Positions 1 to 8,958 are shown, numbered from the stretch's first letter. The stretch is 56,925 nucleotides of DNA from Sporichthya brevicatena (GCF_039525035.1 NZ_BAAAHE010000021.1:1-56925); one strand, 5' to 3'. The notes: a model not told the origin generated them from the letters alone. Made by a program: numbers and translations.

Positions 1-54
1 AACTGATCGTCAGTTCCCCGGACTGGTAAGGCTTACTGCACTCAAGCAGATATG

Positions 55-70
55 CAGAACATATGTTCGG
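55..70. promoter_or_regulatory. Putative LexA (SOS) box upstream of the DUF222 gene
   Basis: The core at 57-68 is a perfect palindrome GAAC-ATAT-GTTC, the core of the Gram-positive/actinobacterial SOS box. Against TCGAAC-N4-GTTCGA, 9 of the 12 fixed positions match. It lies just upstream of a -10 TAGAAT (78-83) whose spacing puts the transcript start on the ATG at 90, so bound LexA would cover the -35 region. Relatives of the downstream gene (13E12 family) are known LexA targets in Mycobacterium tuberculosis. Confidence 0.55.
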
Positions 71-77
71 ATGCGGG

Positions 78-83
78 TAGAAT
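78..83 (+). promoter_or_regulatory. -10 element of a leaderless promoter
   Basis: TAGAAT ends 6 bases before the ATG at 90, and no ribosome binding site is present between them. This is the usual arrangement of a leaderless actinobacterial mRNA. Confidence 0.5.
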
Positions 84-89
84 CGTGGC

Positions 90-1262
90 ATGTCCGCAGG
101 GGTGGGGACGCATCCGGCACTGGCGACCATCGCCAGTGCTGTCGAGGACGTCCGCAAGGTCGCGGCGATGCTCACCGCGGACGAGGTGTGGACCTTCACC
201 GACGCCGATCTGGAACTGATGGTCCGCGCGCAGGCGGAGCTGGACTCCGCGGTTGCCGCGGTGGGGGTGCGGGCGGTCCGGGAGGCCGACGTGCGCGGGC
301 TGTCGCTGGCGGACGGGAAGGTCTCGACCGCGGTGTGGCTGGGGCAGAAACTGGATCTGCACCCGGCCGAGGCGCGGCAACGGGTCAAGGACGCCGACAT
401 CCTGTCCCGCAAGGGGAACGCCACCGTCGAGGCGCGCGCCTCCGGGGAGCTGAACCGGGACCAGGCCCGCGCGGTGGCGCGGAGTCTGCGCAAGATCGAG
501 CCCGTCGGCTCCGCCTCTGAGCTCGCCGACGCCGAGGCGTTCTTGTTGGCCAAGGCTCGCGGTGCCGACCCGAGCGCGATCCTGCGGCTGGGCCGCCACA
601 TCGAAGAGGTCCTCGACGAGGACGGCAAGCCCCCGGCACCGGACCCGGACGACCCCAACGGCGACGCCCCGGCGGAGTCCAAGCGGGCGCGCCGGGCCCA
701 GCGGCGACGGTCCCTGACCATCACCGACCTGGGCAACGGGCTGCACCGCATCCGCGGGGAACTGACCGACGAGGTCGCCGCCCTCGTGAAGGCCGCGCTC
801 GACCCCCTCGCCGCGCCGCGGCCGGCCGTCAACGGCCAGCGCGACGAACGCTCCGCCCCGCAACGCCGCCACGACGCGCTCGCCGACGTGTTCCGCCAGT
901 TCCTGCGCTTCGGCGACCTGCCCGCCTCCCACGGCGTCCGCCCGCACCTGCATGTCACCGCGAGCGTGGAGACCATGGCCGGCGACACCGGTCACCCCTT
1001 CGCGCGCACCGCGACCGGGGAAGACCTCGACATCCCCACCCTGCAGCGGCTCGCGTGCGATGCCGGGATCACCCCGATCGTGGCGAACACCCTCGGGGTG
1101 CCGCTCGCGATGGGCCGCGAGGTCCGCACCGCCACCCCCGCCCAATGGGCGGCATTAGTGGCCAGGGACATCGGGTGCATCGGCGTTGGGTGTACGCGCC
1201 CCGCCGCGTGGTGTGAAGCCCACAGTGAGGATGAGCGGGCCGATCTCGCGGCGACGATCTGA
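90..1262 (+). CDS. DUF222 / 13E12-repeat family protein, C-terminally truncated
   Basis: The protein (390 aa) has the DUF222 region typical of 13E12-repeat proteins, which normally end in an HNH endonuclease domain. The family is abundant in actinobacteria and is thought to be mobile or repeated DNA; function is unclear. The C-terminus reaches the start of the HNH module (GCIGVGCTRPAAWCEAH) and then runs into unrelated residues and a stop. The second zinc-ligand and HH part of the nuclease motif is missing, and no HNH remnant is visible in other frames just downstream. The start fits a leaderless ATG with a -10 at 78-83 and a LexA-like box at 55-70. Probably a nuclease-dead remnant; the reading frame is otherwise intact. 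Confidence 0.8.
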   Translation: MSAGVGTHPALATIASAVEDVRKVAAMLTADEVWTFTDADLELMVRAQAELDSAVAAVGVRAVREADVRGLSLADGKVSTAVWLGQKLDLHPAEARQRVKDADILSRKGNATVEARASGELNRDQARAVARSLRKIEPVGSASELADAEAFLLAKARGADPSAILRLGRHIEEVLDEDGKPPAPDPDDPNGDAPAESKRARRAQRRRSLTITDLGNGLHRIRGELTDEVAALVKAALDPLAAPRPAVNGQRDERSAPQRRHDALADVFRQFLRFGDLPASHGVRPHLHVTASVETMAGDTGHPFARTATGEDLDIPTLQRLACDAGITPIVANTLGVPLAMGREVRTATPAQWAALVARDIGCIGVGCTRPAAWCEAHSEDERADLAATI

Positions 1263-1563
1263 CCTGAGCCAAATGTGACGCCCGCACCGGGGCTGTCTTT
1301 GAAATCCCGCTGTCGGACGGGACTGCGAGAGAGGCTATTCGGTGCCGCCTCGAGGGCTCGGTCTGACTCCGAGGCTCATTGACGCCGTTGGCTGTCCACA
1401 TGTGGAACGGTCGGCTGGGTCTTCGGGGCGGTGCTGTGACGTCACCGCCGAGCCGGACGTGACTTGATAGGAGCTTGCAGCACCAAGCCCCTCACTGTGC
1501 TGTCCGCCCGACCCGGTCGGTGACGTGCCACCCAACCCGATCGAGAAGGACGGCGAGTCCAGC
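1263..1563. other. Non-coding stretch after the truncated DUF222 gene
   Basis: I see no supported gene in these 300 bases. It probably contains the junction of the rearrangement that removed the HNH end of the upstream gene. No clear inverted repeats or target duplications were found by eye. Confidence 0.4.
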
Positions 1564-1680
1564 ATGACCACCAACGCGCTTGCCCGCCAAGTCATCGGCG
1601 GCATCGACCCGCGCCGGACATCTGGCCTCGCCGTGCGCCAGGAGCAATGCCAGTCCGTACACCTGCTCGTGGCAGGCTGA
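1564..1680 (+). pseudogene. Possible N-terminal scar of an IS110-type transposase
   Basis: A 38-codon reading frame begins MTTNALARQVIGGIDPRR. The segment VIGGIDP resembles the first strand of the DEDD/RuvC-like domain at the N-terminus of IS110-family transposases (GGIDxHK). Similarity ends after about 16 residues. If correct, this is a transposase start left by a deletion next to the truncated DUF222 gene. Chance resemblance cannot be excluded. Confidence 0.2.
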
Positions 1681-1685
1681 CCGCC

Positions 1686-2618
1686 GTGGCTGAACTGATG
1701 GTGCTGGACGCGGCGTCGATGTACTTCCGGGCGTTCTTCGGGGTCCCGGACTCCGTGCGGGCGCCGGACGGGACGCCGGTCAACGCTGTCCGCGGCTTCC
1801 TGGACTTCATCGCGCACCTGACGAAGCTGCGCCGGCCCACGCACCTCGTCGCCTGCATGGACTACGACTGGCGACCGGCGTTCCGGGTCGAGGCGATCCC
1901 GTCCTACAAGGCCCATCGGGTGGCCGTCCCGGCGACGACCAGCGCGCCCGCCGAGGAGGAGGTCCCGGACGACCTCGAGGTCCAGGTCCCGATCATCACC
2001 GACGTCCTTGACGCGATCGGGATCGTCCACCTCGGCGTCGAGGGCCACGAGGCTGACGACGTCATCGGCACCCTCGCGACCCGCGCCCACGGCCCGGTCG
2101 ACGTGGTCACCGGCGACCGGGACCTGTTCCAGCTCGTCGACGACGAGCGCGCGGTGCGCGTCCTCTACATCGCGAAGGGCATCCGCAACCTGGAGATCGT
2201 CGACGAGGCGGCGGTGAGCAGGAAGTACGGCATCCCCGGCCGGTCCTACGCCGCGTTCGCGAGCCTGCGCGGGGACCCGAGCGACGGGCTGCCCGGCGTC
2301 CCCGGCGTCGGGGACAAGACCGCCGCCGCGCTGGTGTCCGCGCACGGCGACATCCCCGCGATCCTGGCCGCGGCCGAGGACCCGGGTTCGGCGATGTCCC
2401 CCGCGGTGCGCCGCAAGCTCCGCGACGCGGCGGCGTACCTCGCGGTCGCCCCGAAGGTCGTCGAGGTCGTCCGCGACCTGCCGGTGCCGGACGTCGACGC
2501 CACGCTCCCTGCCGTCCCGCGCGACCCGGAGGCGCTGCTGGCGCTCTCCGACCGCTGGGGCCTGGACAGCCCACTCAACCGACTGCTCGGCGCGCTGTCC
2601 GAGGTCGCCGAACGGTGA
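1686..2618 (+). CDS. Stand-alone 5'-3' exonuclease (DNA polymerase I N-terminal domain family)
   Basis: This 310-aa protein corresponds to the 5'-3' exonuclease/flap nuclease domain of PolA without any polymerase part. Visible motifs in order: the N-terminal metal Asp (MVLDAASMYFRAF), DYDWRPAFR...YKAHR, the acidic cluster EGHEADDVIG, VVTGDRDLFQL, and the helix-3-turn-helix GVPGVGDKTAA. It should cleave 5' flaps or RNA primers; stand-alone copies accompany PolA in many actinobacteria. GTG at 1686 is chosen because homologous sequence begins directly after it; an upstream ATG at 1647 would add 13 residues without family character, and ATG 1698 is also possible. Confidence 0.85.
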   Translation: MAELMVLDAASMYFRAFFGVPDSVRAPDGTPVNAVRGFLDFIAHLTKLRRPTHLVACMDYDWRPAFRVEAIPSYKAHRVAVPATTSAPAEEEVPDDLEVQVPIITDVLDAIGIVHLGVEGHEADDVIGTLATRAHGPVDVVTGDRDLFQLVDDERAVRVLYIAKGIRNLEIVDEAAVSRKYGIPGRSYAAFASLRGDPSDGLPGVPGVGDKTAAALVSAHGDIPAILAAAEDPGSAMSPAVRRKLRDAAAYLAVAPKVVEVVRDLPVPDVDATLPAVPRDPEALLALSDRWGLDSPLNRLLGALSEVAER

Positions 2619-2672
2619 TCTCCGCGGCATAGGATCGCGAGGACCTGAACCCAGACCGCAACGGAGCGCTCG

Positions 2673-2981
2673 ATGCCGATCGTCATGCACGCGACCATGC
2701 CTGTGAAGCCGGAGATGCGGGAGCCGTTCCTGAACGCCATCCCGAAGCTCGTCGAGGCGAGCAACGCCGAAGAGGGCGTGCAGTTCTACCAGTGCTACGA
2801 GTCCCTCGCCGAACCGAACACCTTCGTGATGATCGAGGTGTACGCGGACAAGGCCGCGATGGACGCGCACCTGGCCAGCCCGCACTTCCAGCAGGCCGGC
2901 AAGGGCCTCGGGATGGTGCTCGCCGGCAAGCCGACCCTCACCTACTTCGAGGCCGGCGACCCGCAGAACCTCCCGATGTAA
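2673..2981 (+). CDS. Antibiotic biosynthesis monooxygenase (ABM) domain protein
   Basis: A 102-aa single-domain protein with the dimeric alpha-beta barrel pattern of the ABM family: an N-terminal strand (IVMHATMPVKPEM), a helix with LVEASNAEEGVQFYQCYESL, a strand containing FVMIEVYADKAAMDAH, and HFQQAGKGL. Relatives are quinol monooxygenases or cofactor-free oxygenases, but substrate cannot be assigned. Start ATG has a purine-rich CGGAGCG upstream, and a possible -10 TAGGAT lies near 2629. The next gene, a lipoprotein, follows after 20 bases and may be co-transcribed. Confidence 0.75.
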   Translation: MPIVMHATMPVKPEMREPFLNAIPKLVEASNAEEGVQFYQCYESLAEPNTFVMIEVYADKAAMDAHLASPHFQQAGKGLGMVLAGKPTLTYFEAGDPQNLPM

Positions 2982-3001
2982 CGACGAACCGGTCCGACAC
3001 G

Positions 3002-4216
3002 GTGCGACGGTTCCTCGCCCCCCTGCTCCTGGCCGGCCTGCTCGCGGGCTGTGTGGACTCGGGGCCCGGGGCCGAGGACCGCACCCCCGTCGACCCGGCC
3101 GCGGTCCCGGCGACCGCGGCCGCGGTCGACGGCCCGGCACTGCGGGGCACGGTGCGCGACACCGCCGGCGGCACCGTCTCCGGCGCCCGCGTCACCGTGA
3201 CCCTGCTGCGCAGCAAGTCCGAGCGCGCCTCGATCGGCATCGGGGCCGCCTTCAGCCTCGGTCTGAGCTGCTTCGCCGACAAGCGCGGCTGCCGCGCCCC
3301 GACGGCGGAGGGCCTCAGTGCGCGCGACGGCACGTTCGCCGTCGGCATGCCGAAGAACAACGGGGACCCGCCCGTCGCGGTGGCGCTCTCGGTCGTCGCG
3401 CCCGTGGGCGACTCCGGTGAGAACCGCGTCGGCACGACCGTGACGCTGCCCGCTCGCACGGCCGAGGGCGGCACGTTCGACGTCCCGGTCGCGTCGGAGC
3501 CGCTGAAGCTCACGCGCAACCGCCAGGGCAGTCGACCCGGTCCCGAGTTGCGCGTGGAGATGCCGTCGACGAGCAAGGCCAAGGCGAGCGGCCCGATCTC
3601 GGTGACGGTCACTCAGTTGCCCGCGGAGGGCGACGTCTCCGCCGCGACGGCCGACTTCACCGAGACCCCGGTCTCGCTGCCCTTCGACCTGCGCCTCGCC
3701 GAGGACAGCCGACTGCTCGTCGCGGCCCACCGGGAGGGGAAGCTCGGCAACCGCCCGGTCACCCTCTCGGCCACGAGTGTGCTGGCCGGCACCGAGGTCC
3801 CCGCGTCCCGCGGTGCGGCGTGCCGGGTGACCGACAGTCGCGGCAAGCCGCTGGCCCAGGAGACCTGCGGGCTCACCGACGGGCGCCTCGGCAGCCCGTG
3901 GGACCCCGTCGACGACCCGCGCTGCGCCGACGGCCCGTGCCCAGGCACGGCCCAGCACGACCACCGCGACATCTACGTGACGCTGGACCGGGCGATCCCG
4001 GCGACCCTGCTGGTGGTCCGGGGATGTGGCTTCACCTGCACCGTCGAGGTGTCGGCCGACGGCCGCACCTGGCGCGAGCTGCCCGCCCCGGGCGGCGCGG
4101 GCACCGACGGCTTCTACGTGCAGAAGCTCTCCGGGGCCGCCGTGAAGGTGGTCCACGTCCGCACCGCCACCGGCGGGTTCTTCACCAAGCTGCGCGAGGT
4201 CAGTGTCTTCCGCTGA
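3002..4216 (+). CDS. Putative secreted lipoprotein with carboxypeptidase-regulatory-like fold
   Basis: Starting at GTG 3002 the protein (404 aa) has an ideal lipoprotein signal: an arginine-containing n-region, a hydrophobic stretch and the lipobox LLAGC, so it should be anchored on the outer face of the membrane. The longer reading frame from 2792 overlaps the ABM gene and would bury this signal, so it is rejected. Residues near 45-80 (LRGTVRDTAGGTVSGARVTV) look like a carboxypeptidase-regulatory/Ig-like beta domain. The C-terminal third contains several cysteines and a discoidin-like ending (VEVSADGRTWRELP...KLREVSVFR). Function unknown. Confidence 0.75.
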   Translation: MRRFLAPLLLAGLLAGCVDSGPGAEDRTPVDPAAVPATAAAVDGPALRGTVRDTAGGTVSGARVTVTLLRSKSERASIGIGAAFSLGLSCFADKRGCRAPTAEGLSARDGTFAVGMPKNNGDPPVAVALSVVAPVGDSGENRVGTTVTLPARTAEGGTFDVPVASEPLKLTRNRQGSRPGPELRVEMPSTSKAKASGPISVTVTQLPAEGDVSAATADFTETPVSLPFDLRLAEDSRLLVAAHREGKLGNRPVTLSATSVLAGTEVPASRGAACRVTDSRGKPLAQETCGLTDGRLGSPWDPVDDPRCADGPCPGTAQHDHRDIYVTLDRAIPATLLVVRGCGFTCTVEVSADGRTWRELPAPGGAGTDGFYVQKLSGAAVKVVHVRTATGGFFTKLREVSVFR

Positions 4217-4301
4217 GGCCTGTTGCTCTCCGGGTCTGTCGCCTAGATTGTTTACGACTTGACCTTTTCCGTGGGTCCCGCACAACGCGACGAGGAGAGC
4301 C

Positions 4302-5285
4302 ATGCCCCTGCCGATGAGCGTCGACGAGGTCGATTCCTGGCTGCGGGAGGTGCTGGGCGTCGAGAAGGTCGAGCAGACCGGGATCGTCTGGGGCACCGCG
4401 ACCAAGGTGCTCGTCGAGGTCACGCACCCGGACGGCAGCACGGCGCGCCTGTGCGTGAAGGGCGGGTTCCGGCCGGAGCTGCTGGCGATCATGTCCGCCG
4501 GCTACCAGGCCGAGGCCCTGTTCTACCGGGACGTCGCCCCGCAGCTCGAGGCGGGCATCCCGCGCTGCCACCACGCTGCCGTCGAGGGGCAGCAGGGCAT
4601 CGTGATCCTCGACGACGTGATCGCCGCCGGCGCGCGCATCAACGACCCCCGTGTTCCCATGACGGTGGATCAGGTTTCCGACGGGCTCGTGGCGATGGCG
4701 GCCTGGCACCGGCGCGGCGACCTGCAGCTCGACTGGATGCCGCCGTTCCCGTACTACCGCCCGATCGTCGACAGCCTGTTCGCCCCGGAGCACTGGGACG
4801 CCTACATCGGGCAGACCACCGCGGGGCCCGTACTCGAGGTCTTCGCCGAGCGCGAGCAGATCGCCGCGGCGTACCAGCGGCTCTGGGCCGCACAGGACGC
4901 GCGGCCGGCCACCTTCGTCCACGGCGACGCCAATCCGACGAACGTCTACTTCGGCGCCGACGGCTCGACGCGTTTCCTCGACTGGCAGTTCGCCTGCCGC
5001 ACCGACGCCTACCAGGACGTCGCGTGCTTCCTCGTCGGCTCACTGAGCATCGAGGACCGCCGCGCGCACGAGCAGGCCCTGCTGCACGAGTACCTCGCGG
5101 CCCGGGGCGAGGGCGCCGAGAGCTTCGACGACGCCTGGAGCGGGTACCGGACCAACGCCGTCTACGGCGCGGTCTACTGCCTCACCCCCGAGGAGATGCA
5201 GCCCGCGACCGTCCGCGCTCCCCTGGCCGACCGCTACGCCCAGGCCGCCCTCGACCTCGAGACGCTGAACCTCCTCGCCGGCTGA
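4302..5285 (+). CDS. Aminoglycoside phosphotransferase-fold kinase (ecdysteroid-kinase-like)
   Basis: The 327-aa protein has the APH/choline-kinase fold: an N-lobe Lys in RLCVKGGF, the catalytic loop FVHGDANPTNVYF and the metal-binding RFLDWQ. The pattern resembles the ecdysteroid-kinase-like group often annotated as phosphotransferase; many are linked to small-molecule or acyl-CoA metabolism, and the substrate cannot be read from sequence. The ATG at 4302 follows a good ribosome binding site (GAGGAGAG). The gene ends inside a 13-bp tandem repeat and is followed by a strong palindromic terminator shared with helY. Confidence 0.8.
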   Translation: MPLPMSVDEVDSWLREVLGVEKVEQTGIVWGTATKVLVEVTHPDGSTARLCVKGGFRPELLAIMSAGYQAEALFYRDVAPQLEAGIPRCHHAAVEGQQGIVILDDVIAAGARINDPRVPMTVDQVSDGLVAMAAWHRRGDLQLDWMPPFPYYRPIVDSLFAPEHWDAYIGQTTAGPVLEVFAEREQIAAAYQRLWAAQDARPATFVHGDANPTNVYFGADGSTRFLDWQFACRTDAYQDVACFLVGSLSIEDRRAHEQALLHEYLAARGEGAESFDDAWSGYRTNAVYGAVYCLTPEEMQPATVRAPLADRYAQAALDLETLNLLAG

Positions 5286-5334
5286 CCTCGCCCGCCGACC
5301 TCGCCCGCTGACCTCGCCCGCTGACCTCGCCCGC
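5283..5334 (+). repeat. Tandem 13-bp repeat, four copies
   Basis: The unit TGACCTCGCCCGC is repeated four times head to tail; the second copy starts CGA instead of TGA. The first copy contains the stop codon of the kinase gene, so slippage here duplicates the stop without altering the protein. Confidence 0.9.
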
Positions 5335-5341
5335 TGTCAAG

Positions 5342-5385
5342 AAAGGGTGACACCCCTTACTGCGCAGTAAGGGGTGTCACCCTTT
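5342..5385. terminator. Bidirectional palindromic terminator between the kinase gene and helY
   Basis: Two perfectly complementary 22-base arms (5342-5363 and 5364-5385) meet without a spacer, flanked by A-rich and T-rich ends, and an outer GCTGT...ACAGC adds a further imperfect stem. It lies between convergent genes. The outer half is shared with the terminator at 44913-44947. Confidence 0.85.
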
Positions 5386-5405
5386 TCTCACAGCGGGGGC
5401 GGGGG

Positions 5406-8084
5406 TCAGGTGACGGAGGAGTAGGCGACGACGCCGCGGCGGACGGAGTCGATGGCGGCGTCGGCGGTGGCGCGGAGCTCGGGGTCGGCCGCGTTCGCGA
5501 TCTGGCCGAGCAGGTCGATGACTTGCTTGCACCAGCGGACGAAGTCGCCGGCGGTGAGGTCGGCGTCGCGGAGGACGGTCTCGAGCGGTCGGCCGTTCGC
5601 CCAGCGGTACGTCGCCCAGACGAAGCCGAGGTCGGGCTCGCGGAGGAAGTCGAGGCGGTGCCGCCGCTCGACCTGCTCCAGGTCCCCCCAGAGCCGCACC
5701 ATCTCGGCGAGGGTCTCCCGGACCGGGCCGTCGGGCAGCCGCGGCGGACCGGCGTCCTCGGAGCTGCGCGACTCGTAGGCGAGCGCGGACACGACAGCGG
5801 CCAGCTCCGCGTGGTTCAGGCCGTTCCACAGGCCCTGCCGGAGGCACTCGGCGGCCAGCAGGTCCAGCTCGGTGTAGAGCCGCTTGAGCCGCTCGCCGGC
5901 CGGCGTCACGCGGTCGCCGGCGAGGTACTCCAGGTCGGTCAGCACGCCGCAGACGCGGTCGAACGTGCGGGCCACGGTCGCGGTGCGCCCCGCGACGCGG
6001 GCGCGCAGCTTGTCGGTGTCGGCGGCGAGCCGCTTGTGCCGCGCGGCCCAGCGGGCGTGGTCCTCGCGCTCGGGGCAGGCGTGGCACGGGTGCGCGCGGA
6101 TCGCCGCCCGCAGGCGCGCGATCTCGGCGTCCTCGTTCGCGGCGGACGGGCCGCGACTGCGACGGGCGTACGAGCGGTGCGTCGGACCGTCGGCGTAGGG
6201 CCGCAGGGTGGACGCGAGGTCGCGCCGCGACTGCGGCGAGCGCGGGTTGAACGACTTCGGGACCTTGACCCGGTCCAGCGGCTCGACCGGCACCGGGAAG
6301 TCCGCCAGCGCCAGGCGGCGGTACTGCCGGTCGGCGGTGACCACCGCGGGCCGCGGGTCCTCCTCGCTCGGCGACACCCCGGGGTCGATGACGACGGCGA
6401 CGCCGGCGAACCGGCCGCGCGGCACGACGATCACGTCGCCCCGCTTGAGCTTCTCCAGCGACGCGGCCGCCTCGGCGCGCCGGTCGCCGGACCGCTGCCG
6501 GGACATCTCCTTCTCGCGGGCGGTCAGGGCCTCGCGCAGGCCGTGGTACTCGGCGAAGTCACCGAGGTGGCATGTCATCGCCTCGGCGTAGCCGGCGAGG
6601 CCTTCGTCCTGCTTGCGCACCTGGGCGGCGAGGCTGACCACCGACCGGTCGGCCTGGAACTGGGCGAAGGAGGTCTCGAGCAGAGCGCGGGCGCGCTCGC
6701 GGCCCATCTGCCCGACGAGGTTGATCGCCATGTTGTAGCTGGGCCGGAAGCTCGAGCGCAGCGGATACGTACGGGTCGAGGCGAGGCCGGCGACCACGAT
6801 CGGGTCGAGGTGCGGGTTCCACAGGACGACGGCGTGACCCTCGATGTCGATGCCGCGCCGGCCGGCCCGGCCGGTGAGCTGGGTGTACTCCCCCGGTGTC
6901 ACGTCGGCGTGGGTCTCGCCGTTCCACTTGACCAGCTTCTCCAGCACGACCGACCGCGCCGGCATGTTGATGCCGAGTGCGAGGGTCTCGGTGGCGAAGA
7001 CGGCCTTCACGAGCCCCTTCACGAACAACGTCTCGACGACCTCGCGGAACGCCGGCAGCATCCCGGCGTGGTGGGCGGCGATGCCGCGCTCGAGACCGTC
7101 CCGCCAGCCCTCGTAGCCGAGGACGACGAGGTCGGCCTCCGGGATCGAGGACGTCGCGGCGTCGACGATCGTGCGGACCTGACGCCGTTCCTCGGTGTTG
7201 TTCAGCCGCAGCCCGGCGCGCAGGCACTGCTCCACCGCGGCGTCGCAGCCGGCCCGGCTGAAGATGAACGTGATCGCGGGCAGCAGGGCCTCGCGGTCGA
7301 GCCGGACGATCACCTCGGCACGGCTGGGCGTGTAGACCCCGGAGCGCTGGCGCTGCCCACCGCGGGGGCCGCCGCGCCCGCCCCCGCGCCGCCGGTCGCC
7401 GGGCCGTCCTCCGCTCCGCACAATCCGGAGCAGCTCGGGGTTCACCTTCTGGTGGTCGTCGTCGACGAACAGGTCGGAGATCGAGTCGCCGACCATCACG
7501 TGCTGCCACAGCGGCACCGGACGGTGCTCGGAGACGATCACCTCGGTGTGCCCGCGGACCGTCTGCAGCCACTCGCCGAACTCCTCCGCGTTGGACACGG
7601 TGGCCGAGAGCGAGACGAGCGTGACCGACTCCGGGAGGTGGATGATCACTTCCTCCCAGGCCGCGCCGCGGAAGGGGTCGGCGAGGTAGTGGACCTCGTC
7701 CATCACCACGAATTCGAGCCCACGCAGGGTCGAGGACCCGGCGTAGAGCATGTTGCGCAGCACCTCGGTGGTCATGACGACCACCGGAGCCTCGGAGTTG
7801 ATCGAGTTGTCGCCGGTCAGCAGACCGACGTTCTCCGAGCCGTGGCGGCGCACCAGGTCCGCGTACTTCTGGTTCGACAGCGCCTTGATCGGCGTCGTGT
7901 AGAAGCACTTGTTCCCGCGCGAGAGCGCGAGGTGGACCGCGAACTCCCCGACCAGGGTCTTGCCGGCCCCGGTCGGGGCGGCGACGAGAACACCGGCCCC
8001 GCCTTCCAACGCGACACAGGCCTCGCGTTGGAAGGCGTCGAACGGGAACGGGAAGCCCGCCGCGAAGGCGGAAAGTTCACTCAC
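5406..8084 (-). CDS. helY: HelY, DEAD/DEAH-box helicase of the Ski2/Mtr4 family
   Basis: An 892-aa superfamily 2 helicase. Motifs seen: Walker A PTGAGKTLVGE, motif II DEVHYL, motif III SLSATV, and motif VI TQLTGRAGRRGID, followed by the C-terminal arch and helical region of Ski2-like RNA helicases. A basic, Gly/Arg-rich insertion lies between the two RecA-like domains. HelY is the Mycobacterium name for this gene, which also follows tatC there; its RNA or DNA substrate is not settled. GTG at 8084 is chosen: a -10 TACGGT (8091-8096) ends 6 bases upstream, implying a leaderless start, and an earlier start would only add residues in the tatC-helY gap. It is the last gene of the pafB-to-helY run. 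Confidence 0.88.
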   Translation of the reverse strand: MSELSAFAAGFPFPFDAFQREACVALEGGAGVLVAAPTGAGKTLVGEFAVHLALSRGNKCFYTTPIKALSNQKYADLVRRHGSENVGLLTGDNSINSEAPVVVMTTEVLRNMLYAGSSTLRGLEFVVMDEVHYLADPFRGAAWEEVIIHLPESVTLVSLSATVSNAEEFGEWLQTVRGHTEVIVSEHRPVPLWQHVMVGDSISDLFVDDDHQKVNPELLRIVRSGGRPGDRRRGGGRGGPRGGQRQRSGVYTPSRAEVIVRLDREALLPAITFIFSRAGCDAAVEQCLRAGLRLNNTEERRQVRTIVDAATSSIPEADLVVLGYEGWRDGLERGIAAHHAGMLPAFREVVETLFVKGLVKAVFATETLALGINMPARSVVLEKLVKWNGETHADVTPGEYTQLTGRAGRRGIDIEGHAVVLWNPHLDPIVVAGLASTRTYPLRSSFRPSYNMAINLVGQMGRERARALLETSFAQFQADRSVVSLAAQVRKQDEGLAGYAEAMTCHLGDFAEYHGLREALTAREKEMSRQRSGDRRAEAAASLEKLKRGDVIVVPRGRFAGVAVVIDPGVSPSEEDPRPAVVTADRQYRRLALADFPVPVEPLDRVKVPKSFNPRSPQSRRDLASTLRPYADGPTHRSYARRSRGPSAANEDAEIARLRAAIRAHPCHACPEREDHARWAARHKRLAADTDKLRARVAGRTATVARTFDRVCGVLTDLEYLAGDRVTPAGERLKRLYTELDLLAAECLRQGLWNGLNHAELAAVVSALAYESRSSEDAGPPRLPDGPVRETLAEMVRLWGDLEQVERRHRLDFLREPDLGFVWATYRWANGRPLETVLRDADLTAGDFVRWCKQVIDLLGQIANAADPELRATADAAIDSVRRGVVAYSSVT

Positions 8085-8130
8085 GCAACCACCGTAGGCG
8101 GCGCTCCGGCCGGCCTTCGTCCTGCCTGAG

Positions 8131-8958
8131 TCAGGGCAGGTCCTCGTGGTCACCGGTCAGCTCGGCCATCTGACGGTTCTTCCGCCGGTCGAGGATCGCG
8201 GTGATGATGATGGCGACGCCGTAGAGCAACGCCACCGGCGTCATCAGCGCGAGCATCGAGTACGGGTCGGGGGTCGGCGTCGCGATCGCGGCGAACACGG
8301 CGATCCCGAAGATCATCTGCCGCCACCAGGAGCGGATCTGCTTCGAGGTGACGATGCCGGCGATGTTCATGACGACGAGCACCAGCGGCAGCTCGAACGC
8401 GACCCCGAACACGATCAGGAACCGCAGGACGAAGTCGATGTACTCGTTGAGCGGGACCAGGTTGCCGATGTCGCCCGGGGCGAAGCCCAGCAGGATCTTC
8501 ACCGCGACCGGCAGCATGACGTAGGCCAGGGTCGCGCCGGCGGCGAACAGCGGGCCGCCGAAGCCGGCGAAGATGTACGCCCACTTCTTCTCGCGGCGGT
8601 GCAGACCGGGCGCGAGGAAGGCCCACAGCTGCCACAGCCACAACGGCGACGTGACGATGAGACCGCCATACAGCGCAACCTTCAGCTGCAGGGACAGCGG
8701 GCCGATGACGCCCGTGACCACCAGTGCGCCGCACTCGCCGTCGCGGACGCCGTTGGCGCCGGACTCGCAGATCGGCGTGATGAGAGCTTCGACGATCTGT
8801 TCGTAGAAGATGAAGCAGACAATGCTGCCCAGGACCATGGCGATGACAGCGCGGATCAGCCGGGTCCGGAGTTCACGAAGGTGATCCAGAAGGGGCATGC
8901 GCCCTTCCGGGTTGGGAGCCGGGCGTCCGCGGTGCCTCGGGCCGGTGGTGGAGGTCAC
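8131..8958 (-). CDS. tatC: Sec-independent protein translocase TatC
   Basis: TatC (275 aa) is the multi-spanning receptor of the twin-arginine translocase. The N-terminal signature MPLLDHLRELRTRL is present, with six hydrophobic segments and the conserved FGVAFELPLVLVVMNIAGI stretch in the middle. A short, charged N-terminal extension of about 20 residues precedes the signature; the true start could be ATG at residue 21. It lies 31 bases downstream of tatA in the same direction. Confidence 0.95.
   Translation of the reverse strand: MTSTTGPRHRGRPAPNPEGRMPLLDHLRELRTRLIRAVIAMVLGSIVCFIFYEQIVEALITPICESGANGVRDGECGALVVTGVIGPLSLQLKVALYGGLIVTSPLWLWQLWAFLAPGLHRREKKWAYIFAGFGGPLFAAGATLAYVMLPVAVKILLGFAPGDIGNLVPLNEYIDFVLRFLIVFGVAFELPLVLVVMNIAGIVTSKQIRSWWRQMIFGIAVFAAIATPTPDPYSMLALMTPVALLYGVAIIITAILDRRKNRQMAELTGDHEDLP

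Noticed and set aside
2792-3001. N-terminal extension of the lipoprotein frame into the ABM gene
   Set aside because: It would bury the lipoprotein signal peptide and overlap an established gene; the extra residues are low complexity.
5523-8129. An 868-codon plus-strand frame opposite helY
   Set aside because: Shadow of the helicase gene; no recognisable motif and no start signal.
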